A stretch of 64,000 nt of DNA from Vibrio marinisediminis (GCF_014050145.1 NZ_JACFYF010000001.1:434001-498000), one strand, 5' to 3'. Shown: positions 34,114-44,435, counted from the stretch's first letter. Numbers and translations are program-made. The notes: a model not told the origin generated them from the letters alone.

Positions 34114-36405
34114 TTATCGTTTCACACACATCACATGATAAACACCATCGATGACTTCCGTTCCTTCTGTTTCATGTTCAAAGCCGGGGAATTGTTTATC
34201 CCATACTTCTAAACTACGCAGGTAAGTGATTTGCGGGCTGGCACTTTCTCCAAAACTCTCACCCGACATCAACATGGGTATGCCCGGTGGGTATGGGATC
34301 ACCGCATTTGCCGCAATGCGATCTTTCAGTTGATTGGAAGGCACCATCTCAACATGGTTATCAACAATCGATTCAAATGCCGCTCGTGGCGTCATTATCG
34401 CTTCAGGCAAGGTGGAATACGCGGCGTTAAGCTTATCTGAAGGTGTATGCTGTTTCAGATACGCAAACATCTCTTCACTGAGCTCTTTTAGTCCCATTTC
34501 ACCATACACTTCAGGGTGACTTTCGGCCAGTTCTGGAAGCACCAGCTTCAGTGGCGAGTTACTATCATGATGCTTTTTAAAGTGCAGCAAGGTGTTCACT
34601 AATGTTGCCCACTTACCTTTAGTTATCCCCATGGAGAACAAGAACATAATTTGAAAATCAGTGGTTCGTGTAGGCACAATCCCAAAGCGACCTAAATATT
34701 GGGTCACTAACGCCGCTGGTACTCCGGTATCCAGCAATTGACCATCTTCCCCCATCCCTGGAGCCAAAATACTCACTTTAATGGGGTCGAGCATGCACCA
34801 ATCTTCTGGCATATCTTTAAAACCATGCCATCTATCATCCGGTTTCATCACCCAGAATTCTTGGGTCGAGGCTAACAATTGTGGGTCTGCCTCTTCAAAA
34901 GGCATTTCTTGCCCCGTTTCCGGATCAGTAAACGTTTCTGCATTCCACGGTTTAAAGAACCAATCTCCATCTTGTTCAAACTCACGGTACAAACGTCCCA
35001 TGGCTTGACGATAGTCGACCGCTTCATGGATCACCTCTTGAGTGAGCGAGTAACCTCGGTTGCCTGACATTTGTGAAACAGCAATATCATTAGATGCACT
35101 GATCGCATACAACGGTGAGGTGGTGGCGTGCATCATATAAGCTTGGTTGAAACGTTGAAAATCGATGGCATCTTTACCATGACGCACATGTATGTAGGAA
35201 GCCTGAGATAAGGCATTGAGTAGTTTGTGTGTTGAGTGAGTCGCGAACACCGTTGGTTCATTTTCACTCTCAGTTGGTGAGCCACGCATGGCAAAGTGAT
35301 CATGATAAATTGGGTTAAAACGTGCATAACCATACCAAGCTTCATCAAAGTGGAGGCGATTACTACTCTTGCCTAAAATTTCTTGCACGCGTTTCGCGTT
35401 GTAACATAAACCATCATAAGTACAGTTGGTAATGACCGCATACACAGCCTCTTGCTGAGCAAAATCTTTGGTTAGTGTGCTTTCAGCCGCTCTTTGCTTG
35501 AGTGAGGCTCGCTCCATCTGTTGTGGGTAAATTGGTCCAATGATGCCGTAACGGTTTCGAGTCGGTAACATATAGACGGGGCGCGCACCGGTTAACATCA
35601 ACCCTTGCTCAATTGATTTATGGCAGTTGCGGTCGCAAATCGCCAAGCTGTCTTCTTTCATACACACTTGCATAATGGTGCGGTTAGCCCCAGATGTTCC
35701 GGTGACCAATGAGTAGGATTTGTCCGCACCAAATACCTTAGCGGCAAACTCTTCACTGTCACCAAAGTAACCCGTGTGATCGAGTAACGAGCCAAGGGAG
35801 CCGCGTTCAATCCCCATATCAGAACGAAATAGAGCTTCGCCATAATGATGGTAAAATCTTTGACCTGCCGGAGTTTTTGTAAAGCCAACCCCACCTTGGT
35901 GACCCGGGGCAGCCCAAGAGTATTCATGCACATCATCATATTTGATCATCGCTTTCATCAAAGGTGGCAATAGTTGCTCACGATAGCGATCCATCGCGGC
36001 GATGGCTCTGCCAGCAATGAAGTCCGCCGTATCTTCAATGACCCATGCAAACTCATCAACGCGAGACATTAAATCTCGGCTGACAGACAAGGTTATCTTT
36101 TTCCGCTCAGCTAAAAGAAAAACGGGCACACCTTGCTGACGACGATTGAGCTTATCAATTAACTTGAAGAATTTTTCATTCTCCTCAACTTGCCGACCTG
36201 TCATTTGCGAAGTTAATAAAAAGCAATCTACTGCAATATTGGCATTGAAGATTGAATAACAGTCATCAAATGACGTAGCCACTGTGACACCCACCCCCTC
36301 ACTTGCAAACTCATCAATCAAACGTTTGAGCGCATTCTCGATGACACCGGAATTCACCGTATCATTGAAGATCAAAGCGTGTTTTTTCTTACCATAACTA
36401 CTCAT
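34114..36405 (-). CDS. adiA: Arginine decarboxylase, biodegradative type
   Basis: A 763-residue PLP decarboxylase of the Orn/Lys/Arg group with an N-terminal wing domain (1-130), the PLP-lysine motif ATHSTHKLLNALSQ, and a C-terminal domain. C-terminal stretches recalled from E. coli AdiA are almost unchanged: MLDPIKVSILAPGMGEDG, RTTDFQIMFLFSMG, and the end IDGVYHVMCVKR. That, plus length close to AdiA (about 755), supports arginine over lysine or ornithine. It follows the antiporter gene by 54 nt in one operon and consumes protons as part of acid resistance. Confidence 0.9.
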   Translation of the reverse strand: MSSYGKKKHALIFNDTVNSGVIENALKRLIDEFASEGVGVTVATSFDDCYSIFNANIAVDCFLLTSQMTGRQVEENEKFFKLIDKLNRRQQGVPVFLLAERKKITLSVSRDLMSRVDEFAWVIEDTADFIAGRAIAAMDRYREQLLPPLMKAMIKYDDVHEYSWAAPGHQGGVGFTKTPAGQRFYHHYGEALFRSDMGIERGSLGSLLDHTGYFGDSEEFAAKVFGADKSYSLVTGTSGANRTIMQVCMKEDSLAICDRNCHKSIEQGLMLTGARPVYMLPTRNRYGIIGPIYPQQMERASLKQRAAESTLTKDFAQQEAVYAVITNCTYDGLCYNAKRVQEILGKSSNRLHFDEAWYGYARFNPIYHDHFAMRGSPTESENEPTVFATHSTHKLLNALSQASYIHVRHGKDAIDFQRFNQAYMMHATTSPLYAISASNDIAVSQMSGNRGYSLTQEVIHEAVDYRQAMGRLYREFEQDGDWFFKPWNAETFTDPETGQEMPFEEADPQLLASTQEFWVMKPDDRWHGFKDMPEDWCMLDPIKVSILAPGMGEDGQLLDTGVPAALVTQYLGRFGIVPTRTTDFQIMFLFSMGITKGKWATLVNTLLHFKKHHDSNSPLKLVLPELAESHPEVYGEMGLKELSEEMFAYLKQHTPSDKLNAAYSTLPEAIMTPRAAFESIVDNHVEMVPSNQLKDRIAANAVIPYPPGIPMLMSGESFGESASPQITYLRSLEVWDKQFPGFEHETEGTEVIDGVYHVMCVKR

Positions 36406-36459
36406 AATCCTGCGTCCCTTGTGGTTGGGGAATTGAAGTTTTCGAAAAGTGACTTGGCA

Positions 36460-37779
36460 TTATTCTTCTCCAACCGTTGACTGAGCAGCGTCTCGGCTGG
36501 CAATAAAGCCATAGAAAAAGTAACCCAGCAGCATGATCAATGTGCCGTAGAACACCGATTCTTGCCCTGTCGCATACGCACCATAAATGCTATACAGCAC
36601 GGCAATGCCACCAACAAAAATGGAGGTTTTGTACTCGGATTCCCCCACATTCGCAGAGCGTAAAATGACACCCAATGCAGTAAGAGAAAGGATATATGGC
36701 ACCATGTTGATAAACACCGCCAAATCCACCAGCACATCGAATTGCTTAATCAAGGTTGGCGAAATGGTCATCACTGCGAGAATAATTTCCAACGTCAACA
36801 TCACCAACATGCCTTTAACGGGGGCGTCAAAACGATTGGTTTCACCAAACAGTTTGGGGAACAAACGCATATCAGCCGCGGCTTTCGAGACCTGTGCATT
36901 GGTAAATTGCCAGCCCAGCAATGAGCCAACACAGGCGACAACAGCCATTGCGGTGATCACTTGTCCAACTAAAGGGTTAAACATTTGAGCAAAGACGAGT
37001 CCGAAAGGCGCGTCAGATTTAGCCAACAGATCATTAGGCACAATACCCTGAATCACTGTGGTGGAAGCAACATAAGTAATTGCGGAAAAGATGGTTGCTA
37101 GCATGCAAGCCAATGGAACATTACGTTTGGGGTTTTCTACCGCTCCTGAGTTCACCCCTGCCGATTCAATCCCCAAAAATGCCCAGAGTGTCAGCGCAAT
37201 CCCTGACGACATTGCTTTAGAAGTCGAGACATCATTGGGGTTCCATGCTTCCATGAAGATCTTACTATCGAACCAGAACCAACCAATAATCGACACGCCC
37301 AGTACAGGGACAATCACGCCCCACACCGTAATAGAGGATATTTGACCGGTAATTTTGGCACCGCGCATATTGGCAACGAGGGTGATGACTAAAACCGCCA
37401 CAACGCCAACAAAGGTATGCACGGAAGATTGCTTGAGCCAAGGAATAAAGGATTCAAGATACCCAACCGATGTGACAGCGATAGCCACTGCGCTAATGAC
37501 TAAGCAGACATAGTAGGTATACGAAGCAACAAAGAAACTGGACTTACCGTGGGCTTTTTGAGCGTATGCCGACATCCCACCATCTTCAAGACAATACATA
37601 CCGCATTTAGAAAATGTGTACGCAATACATAACGCACCTACGGCAGTTATTCCCCATGCCATTAATGCAATGCCACCTGTTTCAGCCAAACTAGAAGGCA
37701 GTAATATTATCCCCGACCCCATCATGTTAACTGTGACAATCGTAGTGAGCCCCATCAGCCCCATCTTATTACTACTCAT
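36460..37779 (-). CDS. APC-family antiporter, PotE-like, paired with adiA
   Basis: A 439-residue APC antiporter with 12 hydrophobic segments. The start at 37779 has GAGGA six bases upstream; an ATG two codons earlier abuts that site. It carries NMMGSGIILLPSSLAETGG in TM1 and ITGQISSITVWGVIVPVLG in TM5, both strikingly like E. coli PotE (putrescine:ornithine) rather than AdiC. Location upstream of an AdiA-type decarboxylase nonetheless argues for arginine:agmatine exchange. Specificity is therefore open. Confidence 0.82.
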   Translation of the reverse strand: MSSNKMGLMGLTTIVTVNMMGSGIILLPSSLAETGGIALMAWGITAVGALCIAYTFSKCGMYCLEDGGMSAYAQKAHGKSSFFVASYTYYVCLVISAVAIAVTSVGYLESFIPWLKQSSVHTFVGVVAVLVITLVANMRGAKITGQISSITVWGVIVPVLGVSIIGWFWFDSKIFMEAWNPNDVSTSKAMSSGIALTLWAFLGIESAGVNSGAVENPKRNVPLACMLATIFSAITYVASTTVIQGIVPNDLLAKSDAPFGLVFAQMFNPLVGQVITAMAVVACVGSLLGWQFTNAQVSKAAADMRLFPKLFGETNRFDAPVKGMLVMLTLEIILAVMTISPTLIKQFDVLVDLAVFINMVPYILSLTALGVILRSANVGESEYKTSIFVGGIAVLYSIYGAYATGQESVFYGTLIMLLGYFFYGFIASRDAAQSTVGEE

Positions 37780-38301
37780 AAACATTCCTCACCTTAAAAC
37801 ACCGCTTAATTGGCTGCGGTATCATGAGTGCCATGGTGGTAATGAGATTGCTTCGACTACGATGATGGTCATCCAAACCAATACTAATCTTAAGAACGGC
37901 ACTTAAAAAATGGGCGCTTCTCAGCACCATTAATGTCTCTAAGCATAGTTAGTGAATTTCAACATAGTTAAAATTTATTTGTCATCGGCCGCCTGCCACT
38001 CTCAACCCTGTTGACAAGAAAGACATTAAAGAACAACCAATCAAACTATTGATAAAAGTCATTCACAAAAGCTATTCAAAATAATTTTGCATCACCGCCA
38101 TTTATTACAACTATTCATAGCAATATGCGACCATGATTATTGAACGCTAAAATAGATATTTACATTCTCAGTAATTGTCACGAGGATAGGTAAACACTGA
38201 CAACAACAAACCCAAACAGGGTGATTTTTGTCGCTCAGCCGAGCCAAAGAGTTGCCGTCACACATTGATATCAAAAAGGTTTAGCGCCCTACGGAGGTTC
38301 T
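37780..38301. other. Intergenic gap with divergent promoters
   Basis: About 520 bases between the adi operon (minus) and the DedA gene (plus). It is AT-rich in the middle and must contain both promoters. No gene or clear operator was recognised. Confidence 0.4.
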
Positions 38302-38916
38302 TTGCAGCACATAACTCAACTACTAGACGCAATGTCACCTGTGCTTGACCAATATGGCTATGTGGCGCTTGTTATCAGCATCTTTTTTGAGGGTATTGGT
38401 GTGCCTATGCCTGGGCAGTCACTGATGATTGCCGCATCGATATTGGCGGCACGTGGTTCAATGAATTTGAGCATGGTTATGCTAGCGTCATGGCTTGCCT
38501 GCTTTATTGGCAACACATGCGGGTACTTATTAGGGTATTACTTTGAGAGTTGGCTGGATAAAAAAGGCTATATCTCAGGCACAAAAATGCAAAAGCTACA
38601 AAACGCTATTCAAAAATATGGTCCGGCTTGCTTAGTCGTCAGTCGCTTTATCGAGGGCATGAAACAGTTTATGCCGTTAGCATGCGGCATTGCAAAAATG
38701 CCCAAACGTGAGTTTTTGCTGGGTAATGCACTGGCAACAACAATTTGGGTCGCAGTTTTTAGTTTACTTAGCAATTATGCTTTTGCGCATCTGCATCAAC
38801 TTAGTACCTTCTATACAGAGCATCAGATGGGCGTATGGTTGGTTGCCGCTAGCTTATTCTTAGGGTTGCTTCTATTGATGTTGGGGCGTCGACGAAGCCG
38901 TTCACAGAAATCATGA
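38302..38916 (+). CDS. DedA-family membrane protein
   Basis: A 204-residue inner-membrane protein of the DedA/SNARE-associated (VTT) family, with the FEGIGVPMPGQSLM motif in the N-terminal re-entrant region and the conserved SRFIEGMKQFMPLACGIAKM segment (about residues 114-133). Known members act as undecaprenyl-phosphate or lipid translocases and support membrane homeostasis. A TTG start is used: GGAGG lies 4 nt upstream and no ATG is near. It is followed by sgrR 277 nt downstream on the same strand. Confidence 0.9.
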   Translation: MQHITQLLDAMSPVLDQYGYVALVISIFFEGIGVPMPGQSLMIAASILAARGSMNLSMVMLASWLACFIGNTCGYLLGYYFESWLDKKGYISGTKMQKLQNAIQKYGPACLVVSRFIEGMKQFMPLACGIAKMPKREFLLGNALATTIWVAVFSLLSNYAFAHLHQLSTFYTEHQMGVWLVAASLFLGLLLLMLGRRRSRSQKS

Positions 38917-39192
38917 CCCAAACAACATCAAAGATAAAAAGCACAGAGAGCAGCAGTTAATAAACGGTCTGGGGGTACAGGAGCAAATGTCTATCGACTA
39001 CTGCTTTCTCTGCTCTCTTTATGGTGCTATTGTCCCTCACTATAAGGAAAAGAAATAGTGAGCATTTTTTAATTTACTGTTCCTCAATTAGCTTTATTTG
39101 ACTAAAAAGTCAGCAGATAAAGACAGAAAACGCAAATATCAGGAACAGTAGCCCAAAAACATTGCTGCATTAGTTATAGAGAGTGCTACTCA

Positions 39193-40941
39193 ATGTCTGA
39201 TTTAAACTTACTTCGTTACTACACTCGACTCGCCCCGATGGGCACTGATCAAGAGATCAAAATCGCCTTAGCAGATGTCGCCAATACACTCTTCACTAGT
39301 ACTCGGCATGCGCGCAATTTATTGGGTGATATGCATAAATTAGAATGGCTCAGTTGGCACCCCAAAGTAGGTCGAAATCAACGCTCAACATTGCGGCTTA
39401 ACATTGAGTTAAGCGATTTAAAGGCACGGCTGGCAACCAAACAAATCGAACAAGGAAAATACGAAAAAGCCCTCTCGATTTTAGATAATGACGAACGTAT
39501 ATTTGGTCAGCTTTTACAAAGCACTTCTGGGGCTTCAATTCGTGAAGGTCGATTACATATCCAGCTTACTTATAAACGTCCCTTCGAAAAACTCGTTCCT
39601 CATCAATTACACCGTTCTAGCGAGCGTTATTTGATCAGGCAAATATATTGTTGCCTAGTCAGCAGCGATTTTGATGGTCAACTCCAGCCACAACTCGCCC
39701 ACCACTGGCAACATGATGAAAAAGCCTTAGAGTGGACGTTCTATTTAAGACCGGGGTTAACCTTTCACAATGGTCAGCCGATTGATGCCCATAGCATTGC
39801 CAACCTATTTACCCGCTTGGCTGAGCTGGATCACTACCACCCCGATCTAGACCATCTGCTGCATGTTTCAGCGCCAATGGATAACAAAGTTGTCTTTCAG
39901 CTTTCCCAGCCAGACAAAGGCTTTGGCGGTTTACTTTCAGGTATTAAGTTCTCTATTCAACCGTTGCAACAACTGCAAGAAAATTATCAGGGATCTGTAA
40001 TTGGCAGTGGCGTATTCGAAGTCATTGAGCATTCAAATACCAAACTCTGCATGCAAGCTTTTGAGCACTATTATGCCTGCCGTGCATTAACTGATTTGGT
40101 CACTATTTGGCAACTAGATGAACGCGAGCTAAAACAAAAGCAGATAGAGACCAATCACCCAGAAAAACAGACCGGACACGCTTGTCATTACTATTTAACC
40201 TCAGAGCTCGACGAACAAGCAGATCCAGAACAACAAACACGTATTGAAGATGGCTGCATGTTCTTATTATTCAATCAGATCAGCGCCAATCCGTTAACCT
40301 CCGAACAACAGCGTTATTTGTCTGGCATTATTACTCCAGACAGCGTCTACCAACAGCTTGATCATGACGGCAAAACCTTTGGCAGTGAACACGCTTACAA
40401 CATATTACCCAACTGGCATAAAGTGGTTCGCCCAGAGCCAGAAAAGGTTGAGTTACCTAGTGAATTATCGATCGCTGTATACGATTACAATGCGCTGGTT
40501 AACTGTGCGAATGCCATCGCCAAACAACTGCATGCCTTAGGGATAAAAGTCACCGTTAATGTCTACTCTTTTCGTGAATTAAACCGACGTTCAGAGATGC
40601 ATCAACTGCATGAAACCCTCATCGTGCACAATATCAATCTGGATGATAATCGACACTCATCCGCATATAGCAGCTTATTCCATAACCCAATTTTACAAGC
40701 CAGTATTGGTGACAAAGCCCAAGGCTGGTTATGTGAATCTCTAAAGCATTTACGCAAAGAAACACCCCTTAATTTATACCTAGATGCGCTGGAACCCATC
40801 GCCTCTTCTCTTATCAATCAGTACCTAATTTTACCGCTCTTCCATCACCGACAAACACTCCGATTTCATGGTGTTTTGAAAGATGTCGCACTAACAAATT
40901 GGGGCTGGCCTGATATCCGCAATGTGTGGTCGGCAGACTGA
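39193..40941 (+). CDS. sgrR: SgrR-family transcriptional regulator
   Basis: A 582-residue regulator with an N-terminal winged HTH (SDLNLLRYYTRLAPMGTDQE to about residue 60) fused to a solute-binding-protein-like domain (LQPQLAHHWQHDEKALEWTF, RPGLTFHNGQPIDAHSIANLF). This is the architecture of SgrR, which in E. coli senses sugar-phosphate stress and activates the sRNA SgrS. No SgrS-like transcript was recognised next to it. Its presence near two PTS clusters in the window fits sugar-phosphate control, but its targets here are unknown. Confidence 0.9.
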   Translation: MSDLNLLRYYTRLAPMGTDQEIKIALADVANTLFTSTRHARNLLGDMHKLEWLSWHPKVGRNQRSTLRLNIELSDLKARLATKQIEQGKYEKALSILDNDERIFGQLLQSTSGASIREGRLHIQLTYKRPFEKLVPHQLHRSSERYLIRQIYCCLVSSDFDGQLQPQLAHHWQHDEKALEWTFYLRPGLTFHNGQPIDAHSIANLFTRLAELDHYHPDLDHLLHVSAPMDNKVVFQLSQPDKGFGGLLSGIKFSIQPLQQLQENYQGSVIGSGVFEVIEHSNTKLCMQAFEHYYACRALTDLVTIWQLDERELKQKQIETNHPEKQTGHACHYYLTSELDEQADPEQQTRIEDGCMFLLFNQISANPLTSEQQRYLSGIITPDSVYQQLDHDGKTFGSEHAYNILPNWHKVVRPEPEKVELPSELSIAVYDYNALVNCANAIAKQLHALGIKVTVNVYSFRELNRRSEMHQLHETLIVHNINLDDNRHSSAYSSLFHNPILQASIGDKAQGWLCESLKHLRKETPLNLYLDALEPIASSLINQYLILPLFHHRQTLRFHGVLKDVALTNWGWPDIRNVWSAD

Positions 40942-41204
40942 TTGCCATTGCGCAACAATTTGTGAGCCACATCAAATCATTAGAATTCTAATGATAAATT
41001 TTTCATAGCATTCTCTTTTAGCCTAGTAATGCTCTACCCTGTAGAGCATTAGATGCACGCAAAATGGTGAAAAACAGACGAATACAAAGCCTTATATCAC
41101 GTGATATACAATATTGTTTTGGTATTGTCACTCCTGTCAATAGTTTGAACTCTAATTAATATTCCGGTAACCTTATAGGGTACTATTTAGATTAGGATAT
41201 CAAA

Positions 41205-42194
41205 ATGAAACTCAAACTCGCGACATTGTTGATCGCCGGACTGGCAGCAACACAAGCTTCTGCCGACGAGTGTGGAAAAATCACCATTGCTGAAATGAAC
41301 TGGAATTCAGCAAGCTTAATGGCCAATTTAGACCAATTTATTCTTAACGAAGGTTACGGCTGTAGTGCTGAACTTATTCCTGGTGACACCATGCCGACTG
41401 GCGCTTCCATGATTGAAAAAGCGCAGCCTGATATTGCGCCAGAAATGTGGACCAATGCGCTTAAAGAATCACTCGACAAAGGTGTGGCTGACAAGCGCCT
41501 ACGTTATGCAGGTAAAGCACTGGTTGATGGCGGTGAAGAAGGTTTCTGGGTTCCATCTTACATGGTTGAACAATATCCTGAACTTGCAACAATTGAAGGA
41601 TTAAAAAAACACGCCAAACTTTTCCCACACCCTGAAGATTCTTCTACCAGCGCATTCTACAACTGCCCAGCAGGTTGGAACTGTCAAATCAGTGCGGGTA
41701 ACTTGTTCAAAGCACTTAACCTAAGTGATACTGGTTTTACCATTGTTGACCCAGGCTCAAGTGCGGGTCTTTCTGGCTCCATTGCGAAAGCCTACGAGCG
41801 AGAAGAAGCTTGGTTTGGTTATTACTGGGCGCCAACAGCCATCTTAGGTAAGTATGAGATGGTGAAAGTCGATTTCGGTACAGGCGTCGACAAAGATCAA
41901 TACCTGAACTGTGTGAGCAAAGAAGGTTGTGAATCACCAGAAGTGACGATGTACCCGCCTTCTCCAGTAAGCACCGTCGTTACTGAAGCATTCGCTAACC
42001 GCGAACCTGCACTTCTCGATTACTTGAACAACCGCGGTTTCTCTAATACTCAGATGAACGCACTGCTTGCTTGGATGGAAGATAACCAAGCAACGGGTGA
42101 AGATGCCATGTTCTACTTCCTAGAAACTTACCCAGAGACTTGGAAACAATGGCTACCTAAAGAGGTTGCCGACAAAGTCGCTAGCGCACTTTAA
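41205..42194 (+). CDS. proX: Glycine betaine/quaternary amine ABC transporter, substrate-binding protein
   Basis: A 329-residue periplasmic binding protein with a signal peptide (MKLKLATLLIAGLAATQASA, cleaved after residue 20) and the OpuAC fold. Residues for an aromatic box binding trimethylammonium groups are likely among MNWNSASLM, PEMWTNAL, GFWVPSY and WFGYYWAP. It is the first gene of proX-proW-proV, an order inverse to E. coli proVWX. A strong hairpin follows, suggesting higher proX expression. Confidence 0.92.
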   Translation: MKLKLATLLIAGLAATQASADECGKITIAEMNWNSASLMANLDQFILNEGYGCSAELIPGDTMPTGASMIEKAQPDIAPEMWTNALKESLDKGVADKRLRYAGKALVDGGEEGFWVPSYMVEQYPELATIEGLKKHAKLFPHPEDSSTSAFYNCPAGWNCQISAGNLFKALNLSDTGFTIVDPGSSAGLSGSIAKAYEREEAWFGYYWAPTAILGKYEMVKVDFGTGVDKDQYLNCVSKEGCESPEVTMYPPSPVSTVVTEAFANREPALLDYLNNRGFSNTQMNALLAWMEDNQATGEDAMFYFLETYPETWKQWLPKEVADKVASAL

Positions 42195-42245
42195 GCGCCC
42201 CTTCACACGTTAACTAATACAGACTTAACACTCACATCTGTAGTT

Positions 42246-42269
42246 CTGGAGCGGCTCTTGCCGCTCCAG
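42246..42269 (+). repeat. Intercistronic hairpin proX-proW
   Basis: A perfect 10-bp stem CTGGAGCGGC / GCCGCTCCAG with a 4-nt loop lies between the proX stop and the proW start. No T-tract follows, so it likely stabilises the upstream message or attenuates rather than terminates, giving more binding protein than permease. Confidence 0.7.
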
Positions 42270-42289
42270 TATTGATAAGGAATTAAATA

Positions 42290-43189
42290 ATGTCTGACAC
42301 CAGCTGGCTCAGCGAATTTCCAGCAATGGAACGCGCAGATCTAAGAGCCATTCGAAAAACTTTAGATGGTCTATATCGTAACTTTTCACGTGAATACGGT
42401 GAGGTCATTGAATCCATTTTTGACCCTCTTCTGTCATTTTTGGTCTGGTTTGAAAAACTACTTCTCTCAACACCATGGTTCATCGTATTAGCCTGTTGCT
42501 GTGGTCTTGTTTATGCTGCTAGCCGTTCATGGAAACTCGTCGTTGGTTGTGCCGTATCTCTGTTGCTGATTGGCTACTTTGGTATGTGGGACGACACCAT
42601 GCGTACTCTAAGTATCATCACTGTTTGTACAATGCTCGCAATTGTACTTGGTATCCCTATTGGTATTGCCATGGCTCGCTCGGACCGTATTCAGTCCGTG
42701 GTTACACCAATGCTTGATATCATGCAGACCATGCCTGCGTTCGTTTATCTGATCCCTGTGGTTATGCTGCTGGGTATTGGTAAAATTCCTGGTCTAATTG
42801 CGGTCATCATTTACGCAATCCCGCCTGTAATTCGCTTAACCAACCTAGGTATTCGCTTAGTCGATACTGAGGTATTGGAAGCTGCAACCGCGTTCGGTGC
42901 CAGCAAGAAGCAACGCTTATTCGGCGTACAGTTACCACTGGCAATGCCAACCATTATGGCGGGTATTAACCAAACGATTATGATGGCACTTTCAATGGTT
43001 GTAATCGCTTCAATGATCGGCGTAAAAGGCTTAGGTCAACCAGTACTTAAATCCATTACCAACCAATACTTCACTTTGGGTCTTCTTAACGGGTTTGCGA
43101 TTGTCGCCCTTGCGATTTTGTTCGACCGCGCTTCTCAAGCGTATGCAAAACGTACTCAAGCACACTTAGGAGATCTAAAGCATGACTAA
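42290..43189 (+). CDS. proW: Glycine betaine ABC transporter permease
   Basis: A 299-residue inner-membrane permease of the ProW/OpuAB group: a long cytoplasmic N-terminus, then about six or seven membrane helices. The EAA loop, which contacts the ATPase, is DTEVLEAATAFGASKKQRLF (about 194-213). The ProV gene overlaps its last 8 bases. Confidence 0.93.
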   Translation: MSDTSWLSEFPAMERADLRAIRKTLDGLYRNFSREYGEVIESIFDPLLSFLVWFEKLLLSTPWFIVLACCCGLVYAASRSWKLVVGCAVSLLLIGYFGMWDDTMRTLSIITVCTMLAIVLGIPIGIAMARSDRIQSVVTPMLDIMQTMPAFVYLIPVVMLLGIGKIPGLIAVIIYAIPPVIRLTNLGIRLVDTEVLEAATAFGASKKQRLFGVQLPLAMPTIMAGINQTIMMALSMVVIASMIGVKGLGQPVLKSITNQYFTLGLLNGFAIVALAILFDRASQAYAKRTQAHLGDLKHD

Positions 43190-44426
43190 ACCACTGATTG
43201 AGATCACTGGTCTGTATAAGGTGTTTGGCCGCGCCCCTCGCACTGTGATGGAACAAGTTAAACGCGGCGACAGCAAAGACAAAGTACTGGCTGAAACCGG
43301 ACATACTGTTGGTCTAAAAGACATCAACCTAAACATCAATCAAGGTGAGATCTTCGTTATTATGGGCTTATCTGGCTCAGGTAAATCAACGATGATCCGC
43401 CACTTTAACCGCTTGATCGACCCAACTGAAGGTAAGATCATGGTTGAAGGTATTGATGTCATGGAGCTATCCAATAAAGAACTGGAAGAGTTCCGTCGCC
43501 ATAAAATGTCGATGGTATTCCAACGCTTTGGTCTGCTACCTCACCGAACCGTTATCGACAATGTCGCTTATGGTCTGGAAATTCAAGGGCTTGAAAAAGC
43601 GGAGCGTTATGAGAGAGCCCAAAACTGGCTTGATACCGTTGGGCTAAAAGGCTACGAGAAGCAATACCCAGCGCAACTCTCAGGTGGTCAGCAGCAGCGT
43701 GTTGGTCTTGCTCGCGCGCTAGCAACTGATGCAGAAATTCTGTTGATGGATGAAGCCTTCTCAGCGCTGGATCCGTTGATCCGTAGCGAAATGCAAGATC
43801 AGTTGATCGAACTGCAAGAGAAGCTACACAAGACCATTATCTTCATTACCCATGACCTTGATGAAGCACTGCGAATCGGCGATCGCATCGCGATCTTAAA
43901 AGATGGTGTATTGGTGCAACAAGGTACGCCTGATGAGATCTTGCTAACACCAGCAGATGATTACGTAGAAGCCTTCGTCAAAGACGTAAACCGAGCGCGC
44001 GCACTGACGGTTGAAACCGTAATGCAGCCACCAGCTCTACGTATTACAGCCTCCACCATCGACGAAGCGCTGGCACAAATGAAGCAGTCAAAACACGACT
44101 ACGGTTACCACGTAACGGAAGATGGCTATCAAGGACTGGTGACTCAAGAGAGCCTGATTGATGCGGTCCAAGACCCAACCAGTGATGATTGGCATGAAGA
44201 GATCTATGAGCAAGTGCCATCGGTTTCTCCTGACTCTGCGATTGAAGAGGTCTTAACCGACACTATGTCTTCGGACTTCTCACTCCCAGTGGTCGATGAA
44301 GACGGTAACTTGCAAGGTGAATTAGAGCGTAGCGCTGTCGCCGAAATATTCTCTGAATCAAGCTCTGATGAGCCAGAGGAAGAGGAAAAAGCGAGCAACG
44401 CTAAGCAGCTTGAAAGCGTAAGCTAA
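43182..44426 (+). CDS. proV: Glycine betaine ABC transporter ATPase with CBS domains
   Basis: A 414-residue ATPase. Walker A is GLSGSGKST near residue 63, the ABC signature is LSGGQQQR, and Walker B is ILLMDEAFSALDP, followed by the switch His in FITHDLDE. About residues 280-400 hold a CBS pair of the kind that senses ionic strength in ProV/OpuAA proteins. It ends with a very acidic tail (SSSDEPEEEEKA). Overlap with proW indicates translational coupling. Confidence 0.94.
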   Translation: MTKPLIEITGLYKVFGRAPRTVMEQVKRGDSKDKVLAETGHTVGLKDINLNINQGEIFVIMGLSGSGKSTMIRHFNRLIDPTEGKIMVEGIDVMELSNKELEEFRRHKMSMVFQRFGLLPHRTVIDNVAYGLEIQGLEKAERYERAQNWLDTVGLKGYEKQYPAQLSGGQQQRVGLARALATDAEILLMDEAFSALDPLIRSEMQDQLIELQEKLHKTIIFITHDLDEALRIGDRIAILKDGVLVQQGTPDEILLTPADDYVEAFVKDVNRARALTVETVMQPPALRITASTIDEALAQMKQSKHDYGYHVTEDGYQGLVTQESLIDAVQDPTSDDWHEEIYEQVPSVSPDSAIEEVLTDTMSSDFSLPVVDEDGNLQGELERSAVAEIFSESSSDEPEEEEKASNAKQLESVS

Positions 44427-44435
44427 GTAACACTC

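Noticed and set aside
38917-39192. Possible SgrS-like sRNA beside sgrR
   Set aside because: A partial AGAGAGCAG/CTGCTCTCT pairing exists but with a loop of over 40 nt and no recognisable SgrS seed region.
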